Notes: generated from the letters alone by a model not told the origin. A stretch of 32,399 bases of DNA from Breznakibacter sp. (GCA_018055415.1 JAGPHP010000011.1:1-32399); one strand, 5' to 3'. Shown: positions 24,649-32,399, numbered from the stretch's first letter. Translations and numbers: made by a program.

Positions 24649-25539
24649 ATGGAGAAAGAGGCACTACTTGCAATTATCATCAACGACCTTAAAGAGGTTG
24701 ATATTCTGATGAATACCTTTAACAAACCAGGCGCTATTGATAAAGATTTTCTTCAGTTAGCAATGACGAAGATAAATCATATTACCAATGAGATGAAAAT
24801 GCTCGAAAAATACAGTAGTACTTCGGAACAAATTACAGCACCTTTAATCGCACAAACCTCTGAACCAGAGCCATCTGCCACACCTGCTACTGTAAATCCA
24901 GAACCAGCAGTGATAGTTAAGGAGGTGATTAAAGAGAGTAACCCCACACCAAGAGACTATTTTACACTTGAAACAGCATCGGAAGAGATAAAGGAGGAGA
25001 CTCGTGTTATTAAAGACGAGATAGAACCTATTTCCAATTCTACTACGACAAAAAAGGAGAACGTTGCGATAGAAACGCCTCAAACTAGCATTAACGAGGT
25101 TAAAGCGCCAGCGCCTAAAGTGGAGGAAATAAAAGCGGAAATAGAGGAGAAAGTCACCATAGCCCCTAAAATTGAGCAAAAAGTTAAAGAGGAGCCTAAA
25201 AAAGAGGAGCCTCATACACTTAAAGATGTTATTGCTCAAAATAAAAAGTCGGTTAACGACGTTATGAATGAGAAAAAAGTGTCGCCTCAGCCACTTGGAG
25301 CCAATATTGTTGTGCCAGTAGCCAACATTTACAAAGCCATAGGCATTAACGATAAACTTCTGTTTCAGAGAGAGTTATTCGGCGGAAAAGGCGACTTAAT
25401 GAATCAAGTTATTGATCAACTCAATGAGATGAAGAGTTACGATGATGCTCACGCCTTTTTAAGTTCAGCATTTGATTGGAACTTTGAAAATGAGCGAGTT
25501 ATTAGTTTTTTAAACATTGTAAAACGCAGATATTTATAA
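24649..25539 (+). CDS. Conserved protein with a Pro/Glu/Lys-rich linker and a helical C-terminal domain
   Basis: The 296-residue protein has three parts. Residues 1-65 are helical (a leucine and isoleucine-rich start, then MTKINHITNEMKMLEKY). Residues ~66-205 are a low-complexity linker rich in Glu, Lys, Pro and Ala (such as VKEEPKKEEPHTLKDV). Residues ~225-296 form a compact domain (IYKAIGINDKLLFQRELFGG, then DQLNEMKSYDDAHAFLSSAF) that recurs in uncharacterised Bacteroidetes proteins. There is no signal peptide or membrane helix. Its stop lies 3 bases before rsmI, so the two share a message. The name and job are unknown. Confidence 0.8.
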   Translation: MEKEALLAIIINDLKEVDILMNTFNKPGAIDKDFLQLAMTKINHITNEMKMLEKYSSTSEQITAPLIAQTSEPEPSATPATVNPEPAVIVKEVIKESNPTPRDYFTLETASEEIKEETRVIKDEIEPISNSTTTKKENVAIETPQTSINEVKAPAPKVEEIKAEIEEKVTIAPKIEQKVKEEPKKEEPHTLKDVIAQNKKSVNDVMNEKKVSPQPLGANIVVPVANIYKAIGINDKLLFQRELFGGKGDLMNQVIDQLNEMKSYDDAHAFLSSAFDWNFENERVISFLNIVKRRYL

Positions 25540-25542
25540 AAG

Positions 25543-26220
25543 ATGGGAAAACTCTTTATTGTACCCACACCAGTTGGTAACCTCGAAGATATAACCCTTC
25601 GCGCAATAAATACCCTTAAAAGCGTTGATTTTATCTTAGCTGAAGATACCCGCACAAGCGGATTCTTGCTCAAGCATTATAACATCGACAAAAAACTATA
25701 TTCACACCATAAATTCAACGAACACTCCACCACCGACAAGGTGGCTGAACGATTGAAAGGTGGTGAGAATGCTGCTCTCATCTCCGACGCAGGTACTCCT
25801 TCCATCAGCGATCCAGGATACTTGGTAGTTAAAAAATGTATTGATGAGGGTGTTGAAGTTGAATGTCTGCCAGGAGCAACAGCTTTTGTTCCTGCACTGG
25901 TAAACTCGGGGCTTCCAACAGAACGTTTTATATTTGAAGGCTTTTTACCAATAAAAAAAGGGCGACAAACTCGACTAAAAGAACTAGCTCAAGAGACACG
26001 CACCATGGTTTTTTACGAATCGCCATTTAGATTAGTAAAAACCTTAGAACAGTTTGCCGAATACTTTGGAGAAGAGCGCCAAGCCTCAGTTTCACGCGAA
26101 ATATCAAAGATGTTTGAAGAGAATGCACGCGGAACTGTGCGTGAACTGATCACTCACTTTTCGCTAAAAAATGTTAAGGGTGAGATAGTTGTTGTAGTGG
26201 ACGGATTGAAATTGAAATGA
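25543..26220 (+). CDS. rsmI: 16S rRNA (cytidine-1402 2'-O)-methyltransferase
   Basis: RsmI adds the 2'-O-methyl group to C1402 in the ribosomal P site. The 225-residue protein belongs to the tetrapyrrole methylase fold. It starts with LFIVPTPVGNLEDITLRAI and continues with LAEDTRTSGFLLKHY, the SAM-site motif ALISDAGTPSISDPGYLVV, and LPGATAFVPALVNSGLP. FYESPFRLVKTL and ASVSREISKMFE follow. It is short at the C-terminus, because it ends soon after the catalytic fold without the extra RsmI tail of longer family members. This is usual in Bacteroidetes. It is coupled to the linker-rich gene upstream. Confidence 0.95.
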   Translation: MGKLFIVPTPVGNLEDITLRAINTLKSVDFILAEDTRTSGFLLKHYNIDKKLYSHHKFNEHSTTDKVAERLKGGENAALISDAGTPSISDPGYLVVKKCIDEGVEVECLPGATAFVPALVNSGLPTERFIFEGFLPIKKGRQTRLKELAQETRTMVFYESPFRLVKTLEQFAEYFGEERQASVSREISKMFEENARGTVRELITHFSLKNVKGEIVVVVDGLKLK

Positions 26221-26233
26221 TTTAGTATATTTG
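26205..26233 (+). promoter_or_regulatory. Candidate promoter for the coiled-coil lipoprotein gene
   Basis: TATATTTG (26226-26233) fits TAnnTTTG exactly and lies 39 bases before the ATG at 26273. An ATTG at 26205-26208 sits 17 bases upstream, a near match to the TTTG box. It overlaps the rsmI 3' end. Confidence 0.5.
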
Positions 26234-26272
26234 TGAGTGTATTTTTAAAACTAAAAATTTAAATTTAAGAAG

Positions 26273-27118
26273 ATGAAGAATTTATTAGTAGTACTTTTTG
26301 CCCTTTTATTAATAACATCTTGCGACAATCGTCCAAGTAAAGATGAATACCAAGCGAAACAAGACTCATTAATGGTTAATGTTCGTGAAAAAGAGAAAGC
26401 TATTGAAGATTTAGTATCGTCATTAGTAGCGATCGATGAGAACGTTCAAAAAATCAAAGAGCAAGAGAAAATTATCACTTTAGATGTTAATAAAGGTGGT
26501 GAAATGGACAAGAGCGTTGAAGAGCGTATCAACAACGACGTTCAGCAAATCTATAACCTTTTGTTAGAGAACAAAGAGAAAGTTAAAAAACTTCAATCTC
26601 AACTTAACAACACTCGTTTAGATGTTAAAAAACTAAATGTATTAGTTGAAAGCTTAACAAATCAAGTAAAAGCTCAAGAAGAGGAGATTGCTCAATTAAA
26701 AGTTTTATTGGAAGAGAAAAACATCAAAATTGAAGGTTTAACTCAGTCTTTAGACTCTCTTAAAACAGACAATACAGCAACAAAAGAGGTTCTTTCTGAA
26801 ACAACGAACAAACTGTACACTGCATATTATGCTGTTGGTACTAAAAAAGAACTTAAAGCTCAAAAATTGATAACAGAAGGCGGTTTATTTACAAAAGCAA
26901 AAATTAACCCAACCGATTTTAACACAGATTTCTTTACAAAAATCGATATTCGTAACACTACCTCTATCGAAACTCACGGTAAAGAGGTAAAAGTATTATC
27001 TTCTCATCCTGCTGATTCTTACTCTATTGTAGGTGGCGAAGGTGAAAAAACTATCAACATCACCAACCAAGATAAATTCTGGAGTTTGGCTAAATACTTG
27101 ATCGTTCAAGTTGACTAA
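26273..27118 (+). CDS. Coiled-coil lipoprotein of unknown function
   Basis: The 281-residue protein has a lipoprotein signal peptide ending in L-I-T-S-C, with the lipidated cysteine at residue 17. Residues ~20-175 are a long heptad-like coiled coil rich in Lys, Glu, Leu and Ile (LLEEKNIKIEGLTQSLDSLK, for example). The C-terminal ~100 residues (YYAVGTKKELKAQKLITEGG, then a beta-rich end) form a separate domain seen in other Bacteroidetes lipoproteins. It should sit in the periplasm attached to a membrane. Codons favour A or T endings and the gene has its own promoter-like box and strong terminator, which would suit an abundant protein. Function is unknown. Confidence 0.88.
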   Translation: MKNLLVVLFALLLITSCDNRPSKDEYQAKQDSLMVNVREKEKAIEDLVSSLVAIDENVQKIKEQEKIITLDVNKGGEMDKSVEERINNDVQQIYNLLLENKEKVKKLQSQLNNTRLDVKKLNVLVESLTNQVKAQEEEIAQLKVLLEEKNIKIEGLTQSLDSLKTDNTATKEVLSETTNKLYTAYYAVGTKKELKAQKLITEGGLFTKAKINPTDFNTDFFTKIDIRNTTSIETHGKEVKVLSSHPADSYSIVGGEGEKTINITNQDKFWSLAKYLIVQVD

Positions 27119-27137
27119 TAACACCATTTTGTTTTAT

Positions 27138-27175
27138 AAAAAAGAAGGCTACTCAATAAGGTAGCCTTCTTTTTT
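27138..27175. terminator. Bidirectional rho-independent terminator
   Basis: AAGAAGGCTAC (27142-27152) pairs with GTAGCCTTCTT (27161-27171) around an 8-base loop, with A-rich and T-rich flanks that extend the pairing to 15 bp. It can stop both the lipoprotein transcript from the left and the leftward operon that ends at 27206. Confidence 0.9.
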
Positions 27176-27205
27176 ACATATTGATATGGAACCAATTACA
27201 ATCGT

Positions 27206-27709
27206 TTACTTATAATCGGGTTTAAACTCTCTTTTCAACCCCTCTACAACATCAAATGCGATAGGACAAACAAGACTATTATGATACGTAATCTGCAAAA
27301 CCTGATAGATTCGCTCATGGTCGGTGTGTGGGTAGGTTTTACAAGCTTTGGGACGTGCTTCATAGATAAGACAACGATTGTCTTCTTGCAAAAAAGGACA
27401 AGGTTGTGAACGAAAAACATAATCGCCATCTTTATCAAGCTCAAGATACTTCTCCAACAAATCAGCCGACTTCATTTTCAAGAACTTAGCCATCTTATCC
27501 AAATCACGATCCATCACAATGGGACTTATCGATTTGCAACAGTTAGCACACTCCAAACAATCAATACGCTCTACTGCATCATCATGCAAGGCATAGGTCA
27601 CCTCATTCAAATTCTTAGGAATTCGCTTCCCTAATCTCTGGAGAAATAGTTTATTCTCCTTCGCTTTATTAAGCGATTGTTCTCTATGTTTAGAAAGATC
27701 TAACGTCAT
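27206..27709 (-). CDS. YkgJ-type cysteine cluster protein
   Basis: The 167-residue protein carries the zinc/iron-chelating cysteine cluster of the YkgJ family. The first part is D-C-L-E-C-A-N-C-C (residues ~50-58). The second is CPFLQEDNRCLIYEARPKAC (from about 103) followed by K-T-Y-P. These proteins are thought to bind a metal or iron-sulfur cluster, but their role is unclear. A TTG at 27739 opens the frame further; ATG at 27709 is preferred. Its start then overlaps the end of the EamA transporter gene by 20 bases, which suggests translational coupling in the tadA-EamA-YkgJ operon. Confidence 0.9.
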   Translation of the reverse strand: MTLDLSKHREQSLNKAKENKLFLQRLGKRIPKNLNEVTYALHDDAVERIDCLECANCCKSISPIVMDRDLDKMAKFLKMKSADLLEKYLELDKDGDYVFRSQPCPFLQEDNRCLIYEARPKACKTYPHTDHERIYQVLQITYHNSLVCPIAFDVVEGLKREFKPDYK

Positions 27710-28595
27710 CTGTTGTTTTACGTTTATATTGTGAGGCAAAAAGCCCAGAAATTACTATCAAAATACCAATAATCTTTTGCCAGCCAATAACCTCATCGAG
27801 CAATGTCCAAGCAAAAATAGCAGTTAAAACAGGAATCAAATTGACAAATGCACTCGACCGTGTAACGCCAATTAGCCTAACACCATGAGTATAAAGCACA
27901 AACGCAATTGTAGAGGCAAAAACAGCCAAGAGTAAAATTGCCGAAAGTGCTTTAAAAGAGTGATTTGCAACCATAACACCATCCCATTCCATAAAGATAA
28001 ATAGCGGTAAGAAATAGACAATCCCACCAATATTTTGATAAGCGACAATAGAGTAACCCGAATATCGATGAGAGAGATGTTTTAATAGCAATCCATAAAA
28101 GGTAGCACTAAAAACAGCTAACCCCATTAGCAGGATCCCATTTAGAGGGGCATTTAACGAAAATCCCTTGTCCACAACCATCATCAAAACACCCGTTATA
28201 GAAATAACAATTCCTATAATATTCATAACAGATATGCGCTCTTTGAGCACAAAAAATGCCAAAATAGGAACAAAAAGTGGTATGGTAGAGATGATAACCG
28301 AAGCTAATGTGGTTGAGATGAGTTGTAATCCAAAATTCTCACCAATAAAATAGAGAAAGGGTTCAAAAACTGAGAGTAATATAAACCACTTAATATCTCC
28401 CTTTTGTATGGGTTGAAGTTGATTAGATATAATAAGAAATAGAAAGATTAAAACGGTACTTACAATAAGGCGCAAAAAGATGACCGCAATAGGCGAATAA
28501 ACCTCCAGAGCCATCTTAGACCAGATAAAGGACATTGCCCAGATAGCCATTGCCCCCAGCAGACTAAAAAATACCGACTTCTTCATCTGAACCAT
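27690..28595 (-). CDS. DMT superfamily (EamA) transporter
   Basis: The 301-residue protein has ten hydrophobic segments in two repeats of five, the EamA layout. Typical markers are IWAMSFIWSKMALEVYSPIA at the N-terminus, the repeat-1 end ISVMNIIGIVISITGVLMMV, and the repeat-2 end IGWQKIIGILIVISGLFASQ. Family members export metabolites such as amino acids or purines; no substrate can be assigned here. It starts 3 bases after the tadA stop and overlaps the downstream cysteine-cluster gene, so it is the middle gene of a leftward operon. ATG at 28595 or 28586 could be the start. Confidence 0.92.
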   Translation of the reverse strand: MVQMKKSVFFSLLGAMAIWAMSFIWSKMALEVYSPIAVIFLRLIVSTVLIFLFLIISNQLQPIQKGDIKWFILLSVFEPFLYFIGENFGLQLISTTLASVIISTIPLFVPILAFFVLKERISVMNIIGIVISITGVLMMVVDKGFSLNAPLNGILLMGLAVFSATFYGLLLKHLSHRYSGYSIVAYQNIGGIVYFLPLFIFMEWDGVMVANHSFKALSAILLLAVFASTIAFVLYTHGVRLIGVTRSSAFVNLIPVLTAIFAWTLLDEVIGWQKIIGILIVISGLFASQYKRKTTDDVRSF

Positions 28596-28598
28596 TCC

Positions 28599-29045
28599 CT
28601 ATCGCTTTCTTTGAAAAAATTGTTTCATTATCTCCCCACATTTATCCTCTAAAACACCGCCAATAACTTCTGTACGAGGATGAAAGAGCGTAGGCGAATG
28701 TTTTAAACAACCGCGTTTTTCGTCTCTAGCGCCATAGACAACTCGAGTAATCTGCGACCATTGCAATGCCCCAGCACACATAGGACAAGGCTCCAAGGTT
28801 ACATATAACGTACAGTCGTGCAGGTATTTACCTCCCAAATAATCCGTTCCCTGCGTAATGGCAAGCATCTCGGCATGAGCCGTTACATCATTAAGTGTTT
28901 CGGTTAAATTATGCGCTTTGGCAATCACCACATCGTTACAAACAACTACGGCACCCACAGGTATCTCATCTTTCAAAAAAGCCTCCTCTGCCTGCCTAAA
29001 CGCTTGCTGCATGTAGTAATCGTGACCAAAAGTGATCTTTGTCAT
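28599..29045 (-). CDS. tadA: tRNA-specific adenosine deaminase
   Basis: TadA converts adenosine 34 of tRNA-Arg(ACG) to inosine. The 148-residue protein has the zinc-deaminase site His57-Ala-Glu59 (TAHAEMLAI) and Pro-Cys87-Pro-Met-Cys90 (LEPCPMCAGAL), with IPVGAVVV upstream and ARDEKRGCLKHSP near the C-terminus. A general nucleoside or guanine deaminase of the same family is the alternative, but this set of motifs fits TadA. It is the first gene of the leftward operon with the EamA transporter and the cysteine-cluster protein, and it diverges from aspS. Confidence 0.93.
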   Translation of the reverse strand: MTKITFGHDYYMQQAFRQAEEAFLKDEIPVGAVVVCNDVVIAKAHNLTETLNDVTAHAEMLAITQGTDYLGGKYLHDCTLYVTLEPCPMCAGALQWSQITRVVYGARDEKRGCLKHSPTLFHPRTEVIGGVLEDKCGEIMKQFFQRKR

Positions 29046-29067
29046 AACTTTACACCTCTTACCTTTG
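29038..29067 (+). promoter_or_regulatory. Candidate promoter for aspS, overlapping the tadA start
   Basis: TTTG (29038-29041) is followed after 18 bases by TACCTTTG (29060-29067), near the TTTG-N19-TAnnTTTG consensus. It overlaps the first codons of the divergent tadA gene and would leave an aspS leader of about 130 bases. Confidence 0.5.
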
Positions 29068-29206
29068 AAAAAAATCTCTAATTATTTAAATTTTTCTTTA
29101 TATTTTCGCCTTGTGAAAATAGTGGGTGCAAAAGTACCACTTTTATTTTCTTAACTAGTAACTTTATCGTTCATTAGTTCGTTTAGAAAGATTAAAAAGT
29201 ATATAT

Positions 29207-30958
29207 ATGTACAGGACGCATACGTGTGGCGAATTACGAATATCGGATGTAAACAAAGAGGTTACCCTTGCCGGTTGGGTACAAAAAGTGAGAAACTTAG
29301 GTGGAATGACCTTTATTGACTTACGCGACAGATATGGTTTAACTCAATTAGTTTTTAATGAGGAGACTTTGGCCGAAGTTACCGAAGAGGCTCGCAAACT
29401 TGGTCGTGAATTTGTAATTCAAATTGTTGGACAAGTTTCGGAACGAAGCAATAAAAACAACAAAATTCCTACGGGTGATGTGGAGATATTAGTAAACAAA
29501 CTTACTTTATTGAACCCATCGGATTTGCCTCCATTTACCATTGAAGATGAGACAGATGGTGGCGATGAATTACGCATGAAATATCGCTATCTCGATCTAC
29601 GTCGTAACCCAGTTCGTAAGAATTTGGAGCTTCGTCATAAAATGGGCTTTGAAACACGTGCATTCTTAGATGCTCAGTACTTCATCGAAACAGAAACACC
29701 TGTATTAATAAAATCAACGCCAGAAGGTGCACGCGATTTTGTGGTTCCTTCTCGCATGAATCCAGGTCAGTTTTACGCTTTACCTCAATCACCGCAAGTA
29801 TTTAAACAGCTTTTGATGGTGGCCGGTTTTGACCGTTATTTCCAAATAGTAAAGTGTTTTAGAGATGAAGATTTACGCGCCGATCGCCAGCCAGAGTTTA
29901 CTCAAATCGACTGCGAAATGGCATTTGTGGAGCAAGAGGATGTTCTGAACACTTTTGAAGGGCTTGCAAAACACCTCTTTAAAAAATTAAAAGATATCGA
30001 ATTTCAAGGCGATTTTCCTCGCATGACTTATGCCGATGCGATGCGCCTTTATGGATGCGACAAACCAGATATTCGTTTTGGAATGCCATTCGTAGAGATT
30101 ACGGACAAAGTTAAAACGGGTGCTTTCAAGATTTTTGACGAAGCAGAATATGTGGGCGGTATCTGTGCCGAAGGTTGCGCTGGCTACACACGTAAAGATA
30201 TTGACAAACTTACAGATTTCGTAAAGCGTCCACATTTAGGGGCTCAAGGGCTTATCTATGTGAGATATAATGAAGATGGTACATTAAAATCATCGGTTGA
30301 TAAATTTTACTCTGAAGAGATATTGAAAGAGTGGGCTGTTGCTTTTAGTGCAAAACCGGGCGATTTAATACTAATCTTAGCTGGCTCAATTAAAAAGACG
30401 CTTAATGCACTTTGTGAGTTGCGTTTAGAGGTAGGTTCGATTCAAGGTCTTCGCGATAAAAAGAAATTCTCACCACTTTGGGTAATTGATTTCCCTCTGT
30501 TAGAGTGGGATGAAGAGAGCAACCGCTTTTTTGCGATGCACCACCCATTTACCTCGCCAAAACCAGAAGATTATGATCTGTTAGAGAGCAACCCGAAAGC
30601 GGTTCGAGCAAACGCTTATGACCTGGTTATCAATGGCGTAGAGATTGGCGGTGGTTCTATTCGTATTCATGACGACAAACTACAACAACGTATGTTTAGC
30701 ATCTTAGGATTCACAAAAGAGGATGCCGAATATCAGTTTGGATTCTTAATGAACGCCTTTAAGTATGGTGCTCCTCCGCATGGTGGTTTAGCCTTTGGTT
30801 TCGACCGTTTAGTATCGTTATTCGCTGGCTTAGACTCTATCAGAGACGTTATTGCTTTCCCTAAAAACAATTCAGGACGCGATGTGATGATTGATTCACC
30901 ATCATTAATCCATCAAAGTCAGTTAGATGAACTCAAAATTGCGGTAACAGCAAAATAA
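29207..30958 (+). CDS. aspS: Aspartate-tRNA ligase
   Basis: The 583-residue class II synthetase charges tRNA-Asp. It has the N-terminal anticodon-binding OB fold ([14 protein letters not shown], then [20 protein letters not shown]). Motif 1 contains [18 protein letters not shown], motif 2 contains [18 protein letters not shown], and motif 3 is [20 protein letters not shown], together with the bacterial GAD insertion (about 285-420). The length is that of the full bacterial enzyme. There is no gatC or gatA nearby, so it cannot be told here whether it also charges tRNA-Asn. It is a single-gene unit with a terminator at 30980-31012. Confidence 0.98.
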   Translation: MYRTHTCGELRISDVNKEVTLAGWVQKVRNLGGMTFIDLRDRYGLTQLVFNEETLAEVTEEARKLGREFVIQIVGQVSERSNKNNKIPTGDVEILVNKLTLLNPSDLPPFTIEDETDGGDELRMKYRYLDLRRNPVRKNLELRHKMGFETRAFLDAQYFIETETPVLIKSTPEGARDFVVPSRMNPGQFYALPQSPQVFKQLLMVAGFDRYFQIVKCFRDEDLRADRQPEFTQIDCEMAFVEQEDVLNTFEGLAKHLFKKLKDIEFQGDFPRMTYADAMRLYGCDKPDIRFGMPFVEITDKVKTGAFKIFDEAEYVGGICAEGCAGYTRKDIDKLTDFVKRPHLGAQGLIYVRYNEDGTLKSSVDKFYSEEILKEWAVAFSAKPGDLILILAGSIKKTLNALCELRLEVGSIQGLRDKKKFSPLWVIDFPLLEWDEESNRFFAMHHPFTSPKPEDYDLLESNPKAVRANAYDLVINGVEIGGGSIRIHDDKLQQRMFSILGFTKEDAEYQFGFLMNAFKYGAPPHGGLAFGFDRLVSLFAGLDSIRDVIAFPKNNSGRDVMIDSPSLIHQSQLDELKIAVTAK

Positions 30959-30979
30959 GAGCTTAGAAATATATTCGTA

Positions 30980-31012
30980 AAGCGGTTATTCGAAAGGGTA
31001 ACCGCTTCTTTA
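30980..31012 (+). terminator. Rho-independent terminator after aspS
   Basis: AAGCGGTTA (30980-30988) pairs with TAACCGCTT (30999-31007) around a 10-base loop, followed by CTTTATT. The T-run is short but the 9-bp stem is perfect and GC-rich. Confidence 0.8.
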
Positions 31013-31030
31013 TTGTAGATTTTTGAAGAA

Positions 31031-31062
31031 TTTGGTTTGTAGAAAGAATTGTTGTAGTTTCA
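31031..31062 (+). promoter_or_regulatory. Weak promoter candidate for the CPD-domain protein
   Basis: TTTG (31031-31034) lies 20 bases before TAGTTTCA (31055-31062), which matches TAnnTTTG at six of eight positions if the unspecified bases are counted. It sits about 25 bases before the start at 31088. Confidence 0.3.
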
Positions 31063-31087
31063 AAATCAAATTAAAAATCTACAAACC

Positions 31088-32278
31088 ATGAGACTAACCA
31101 TTCTTACAATCATCGCACTCTTATCGACGTGCATCAATGCCATTGATTATAAAGGCATTATAGTTGACAACCTGACAAAACAACCTATTGCTTATAGTTC
31201 AATTTTAGCATTAGAGAGCAGTTTAGGCACCATCACGAACGAGGAGGGAGAATTTACGATGCAGTCGAACAGTGAGCAAATTAGAGTTATTTGTTCGTCA
31301 TTAGGTTTTGTGGCAGATACTTTTGAGCTAAACAGCGCGTCCACCTACCACCATCTATCGTTAAAAGCCACAACAATAGATTTAAATACGGTTGATATTA
31401 CGACAGAAACCTATCCGAGAAGCTTGATTTTGAAGGCGATAGAAAAGATTCGACATTCGGACTCAACAGAGGTGTATTGCAATGCCTTTTATCGACAATT
31501 TTCAAAAAACGACACCATTCCAACCGAATTTCGTGAGATAGTATTTCACACTGTTTCCAAAAGAGCGTTTGTGCAAAAAGTTGCTATTGAAAACGGACGG
31601 TATGCCATGAAGGAGAAGGGGAATTTGGGATTTGGCAACATGTTTCCATTTGCGAACCTACATGTATGGGGTTCGGTTTTATATGATTACAAAAATATAT
31701 TAACCCATACAGATACGCTCCGCTACGAGCTTCTGGGTTCCACCAACTCCAACGGCAGAAAGATTGAAATTGTAAAAACCTCCCCTAGAATTCCAAGAAG
31801 CAAGAAACATAACGACTCTGTAACCTATTATATAGATGCTGAAACGTTTCAAATTATTGAGTGTAGAAACACCTCCTATCCTAAAAACGTTATCACAACA
31901 GGGAACCCTATTGCTGATGCAAAAAATGAGAAGATATCATACCAAATACGCTACGACTATATAAATGACACCATTATGCACCCAAGTTTTCTATCAATAG
32001 AGATTGATTACGATGTGCGAATTGGACTTGTGTATAGTAAAAATAATCATATTACTTCAAAAGTCCTATTTTCGGAGCCAACGCTGGTTAAGCCAAATTT
32101 AGAATTCACTGCTGTGGATGTTACGGCCAAAGATAAAGCGATAATTGAATCGGTGGCTTACGATAAGAGCTATTGGGAGAAAAACGCCGCATTTCAGGCA
32201 ACAAAGGAGGAGATTGCGCTCATAAACAGCTTTAATGAGTCGAACTCGTTTACTTCGGAATCTCCCAAAAAAAAGTAA
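31088..32278 (+). CDS. Exported carboxypeptidase-D-regulatory-like domain protein
   Basis: The 396-residue protein has a signal peptide (1-18, ending INA). A CarboxypepD_reg-like domain follows at about 20-100 (DYKGIIVDNLTKQPIAYSSI, then GTITNEEGEFTMQ and CSSLGFVADTF), and a strand-rich domain of about 290 residues completes it. The second half has the same skeleton as the protein at 12343-13809: L-x-x-A-I-E-x-I, a F-Y-R-Q near residue 138, and a Y-Y-I-D-A-E-T-F-Q-I-I strand. It lacks the STN domain and any beta-barrel. Its likely location is the periplasm or the cell surface. It stands alone after aspS, with no sigma or anti-sigma gene adjacent. Function is unknown. Confidence 0.85.
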   Translation: MRLTILTIIALLSTCINAIDYKGIIVDNLTKQPIAYSSILALESSLGTITNEEGEFTMQSNSEQIRVICSSLGFVADTFELNSASTYHHLSLKATTIDLNTVDITTETYPRSLILKAIEKIRHSDSTEVYCNAFYRQFSKNDTIPTEFREIVFHTVSKRAFVQKVAIENGRYAMKEKGNLGFGNMFPFANLHVWGSVLYDYKNILTHTDTLRYELLGSTNSNGRKIEIVKTSPRIPRSKKHNDSVTYYIDAETFQIIECRNTSYPKNVITTGNPIADAKNEKISYQIRYDYINDTIMHPSFLSIEIDYDVRIGLVYSKNNHITSKVLFSEPTLVKPNLEFTAVDVTAKDKAIIESVAYDKSYWEKNAAFQATKEEIALINSFNESNSFTSESPKKK

Positions 32279-32307
32279 ACTACTATTCTGCCAACAACTC
32301 CAAAGTG

Positions 32308-32399
32308 GCGGAGCCGGGTTAGGGATGGAAGCGGTAGCCCACAGCCACGCGTAGCTTGCGGAGCGGGGCGAGGACTACAAGCGGACAGCCCGACGGCAA
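32308..32399 (+). repeat. GC-rich truncated copy of the structured intergenic element
   Basis: About two thirds of these bases are G or C, against an AT-rich background. TTAGGGAT (32319-32326) and AGCCCGAC (32387-32394) match the element at 741-856 exactly, and the 22-base blocks starting with TTAGGGAT agree at 14 positions. Within the segment, two ~33-base units, 32308-32340 and 32358-32391, form an imperfect direct repeat with a 50-base period. The 3' end is cut by the window, just where a GCAA tetraloop hairpin might begin. Confidence 0.55.

Noticed and set aside
24844..25239. A long open frame on the minus strand inside the linker-rich gene
   Set aside because: It is the shadow of low-complexity Glu/Lys codons on the other strand; the sense frame has a conserved C-terminal domain and couples to rsmI.
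1..32399. Search by eye for CRISPR arrays, insertion sequences, transposases, integrases, toxin-antitoxin or phage-defence genes
   Set aside because: None was found; no regularly spaced repeats, terminal inverted repeats or mobile-element proteins are visible.

Overview
The window reads as a chromosomal segment of an AT-rich member of the Bacteroidetes, probably Bacteroidales or a close relative. Several features point there: a MurF-alanine racemase fusion (21949-24417), a FecI/FecR pair with a DUF4974-type anti-sigma C-terminus, DUF4494, DUF5522 and Bacteroidetes-style TM2 proteins, carboxypeptidase-D-regulatory-like proteins, weak Shine-Dalgarno signals, and promoter boxes of the TTTG / TAnnTTTG type. 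No phage, transposase, plasmid, CRISPR or tRNA gene was recognised. The genus cannot be named from the sequence.

Layout. 1-565 is the start of a leftward exported protein, cut by the window edge. 566-955 is a non-coding gap holding a folded, RNA-like element (741-856). 956-2440 is a dihydrolipoamide-dehydrogenase-fold flavoprotein without the redox disulfide, followed by a convergent SpoIIAA-like protein. 3090-5159 is a rightward row of small membrane proteins (TM2, DUF2752, DUF4870-like) ending in an M48 metalloprotease. 5202-9529 holds housekeeping genes: panB, an RluA-type pseudouridine synthase, cytidine deaminase on the other strand, a glucosaminidase-LysM protein, a DUF5522 protein and fmt. 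9561-10547 is a leftward dihydroorotate-dehydrogenase-like protein that lacks the catalytic base. 10719-13809 is an ECF sigma factor, a FecR anti-sigma factor and an STN/CPD exported protein, with no TonB receptor. 14043-14950 holds a leftward acyl-carrier-protein-like protein without the phosphopantetheine serine and a DUF4494 protein. 15320-18760 holds a second ECF sigma factor and the potassium-uptake genes trkA and trkH. 18761-21821 holds a leftward membrane protein, then era and der. 21949-24417 is murF-alr. 24649-27118 holds a linker-rich conserved protein, rsmI and a coiled-coil lipoprotein. 27206-29045 is a leftward operon tadA - EamA transporter - YkgJ-type cysteine cluster protein. 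29207-30958 is aspS, and 31088-32278 is a second CPD-domain exported protein. The last ~95 bases are very GC-rich and look like a second, truncated copy of the element at 741-856.

Most of the window is ordinary core genome: translation and RNA modification (fmt, tadA, aspS, rsmI, rluA-like, era, der), cell wall (murF-alr, glucosaminidase), coenzyme A synthesis (panB), pyrimidine salvage (cdd) and potassium uptake (trkAH). The less ordinary parts are the sigma/anti-sigma/STN unit whose presumed signalling partner is not a TonB receptor, the TM2-DUF2752-DUF4870-M48 membrane row, three enzyme-fold proteins that lack a normally essential residue, and the paired structured intergenic elements. All assignments come from reading motifs by eye; no database search was run.
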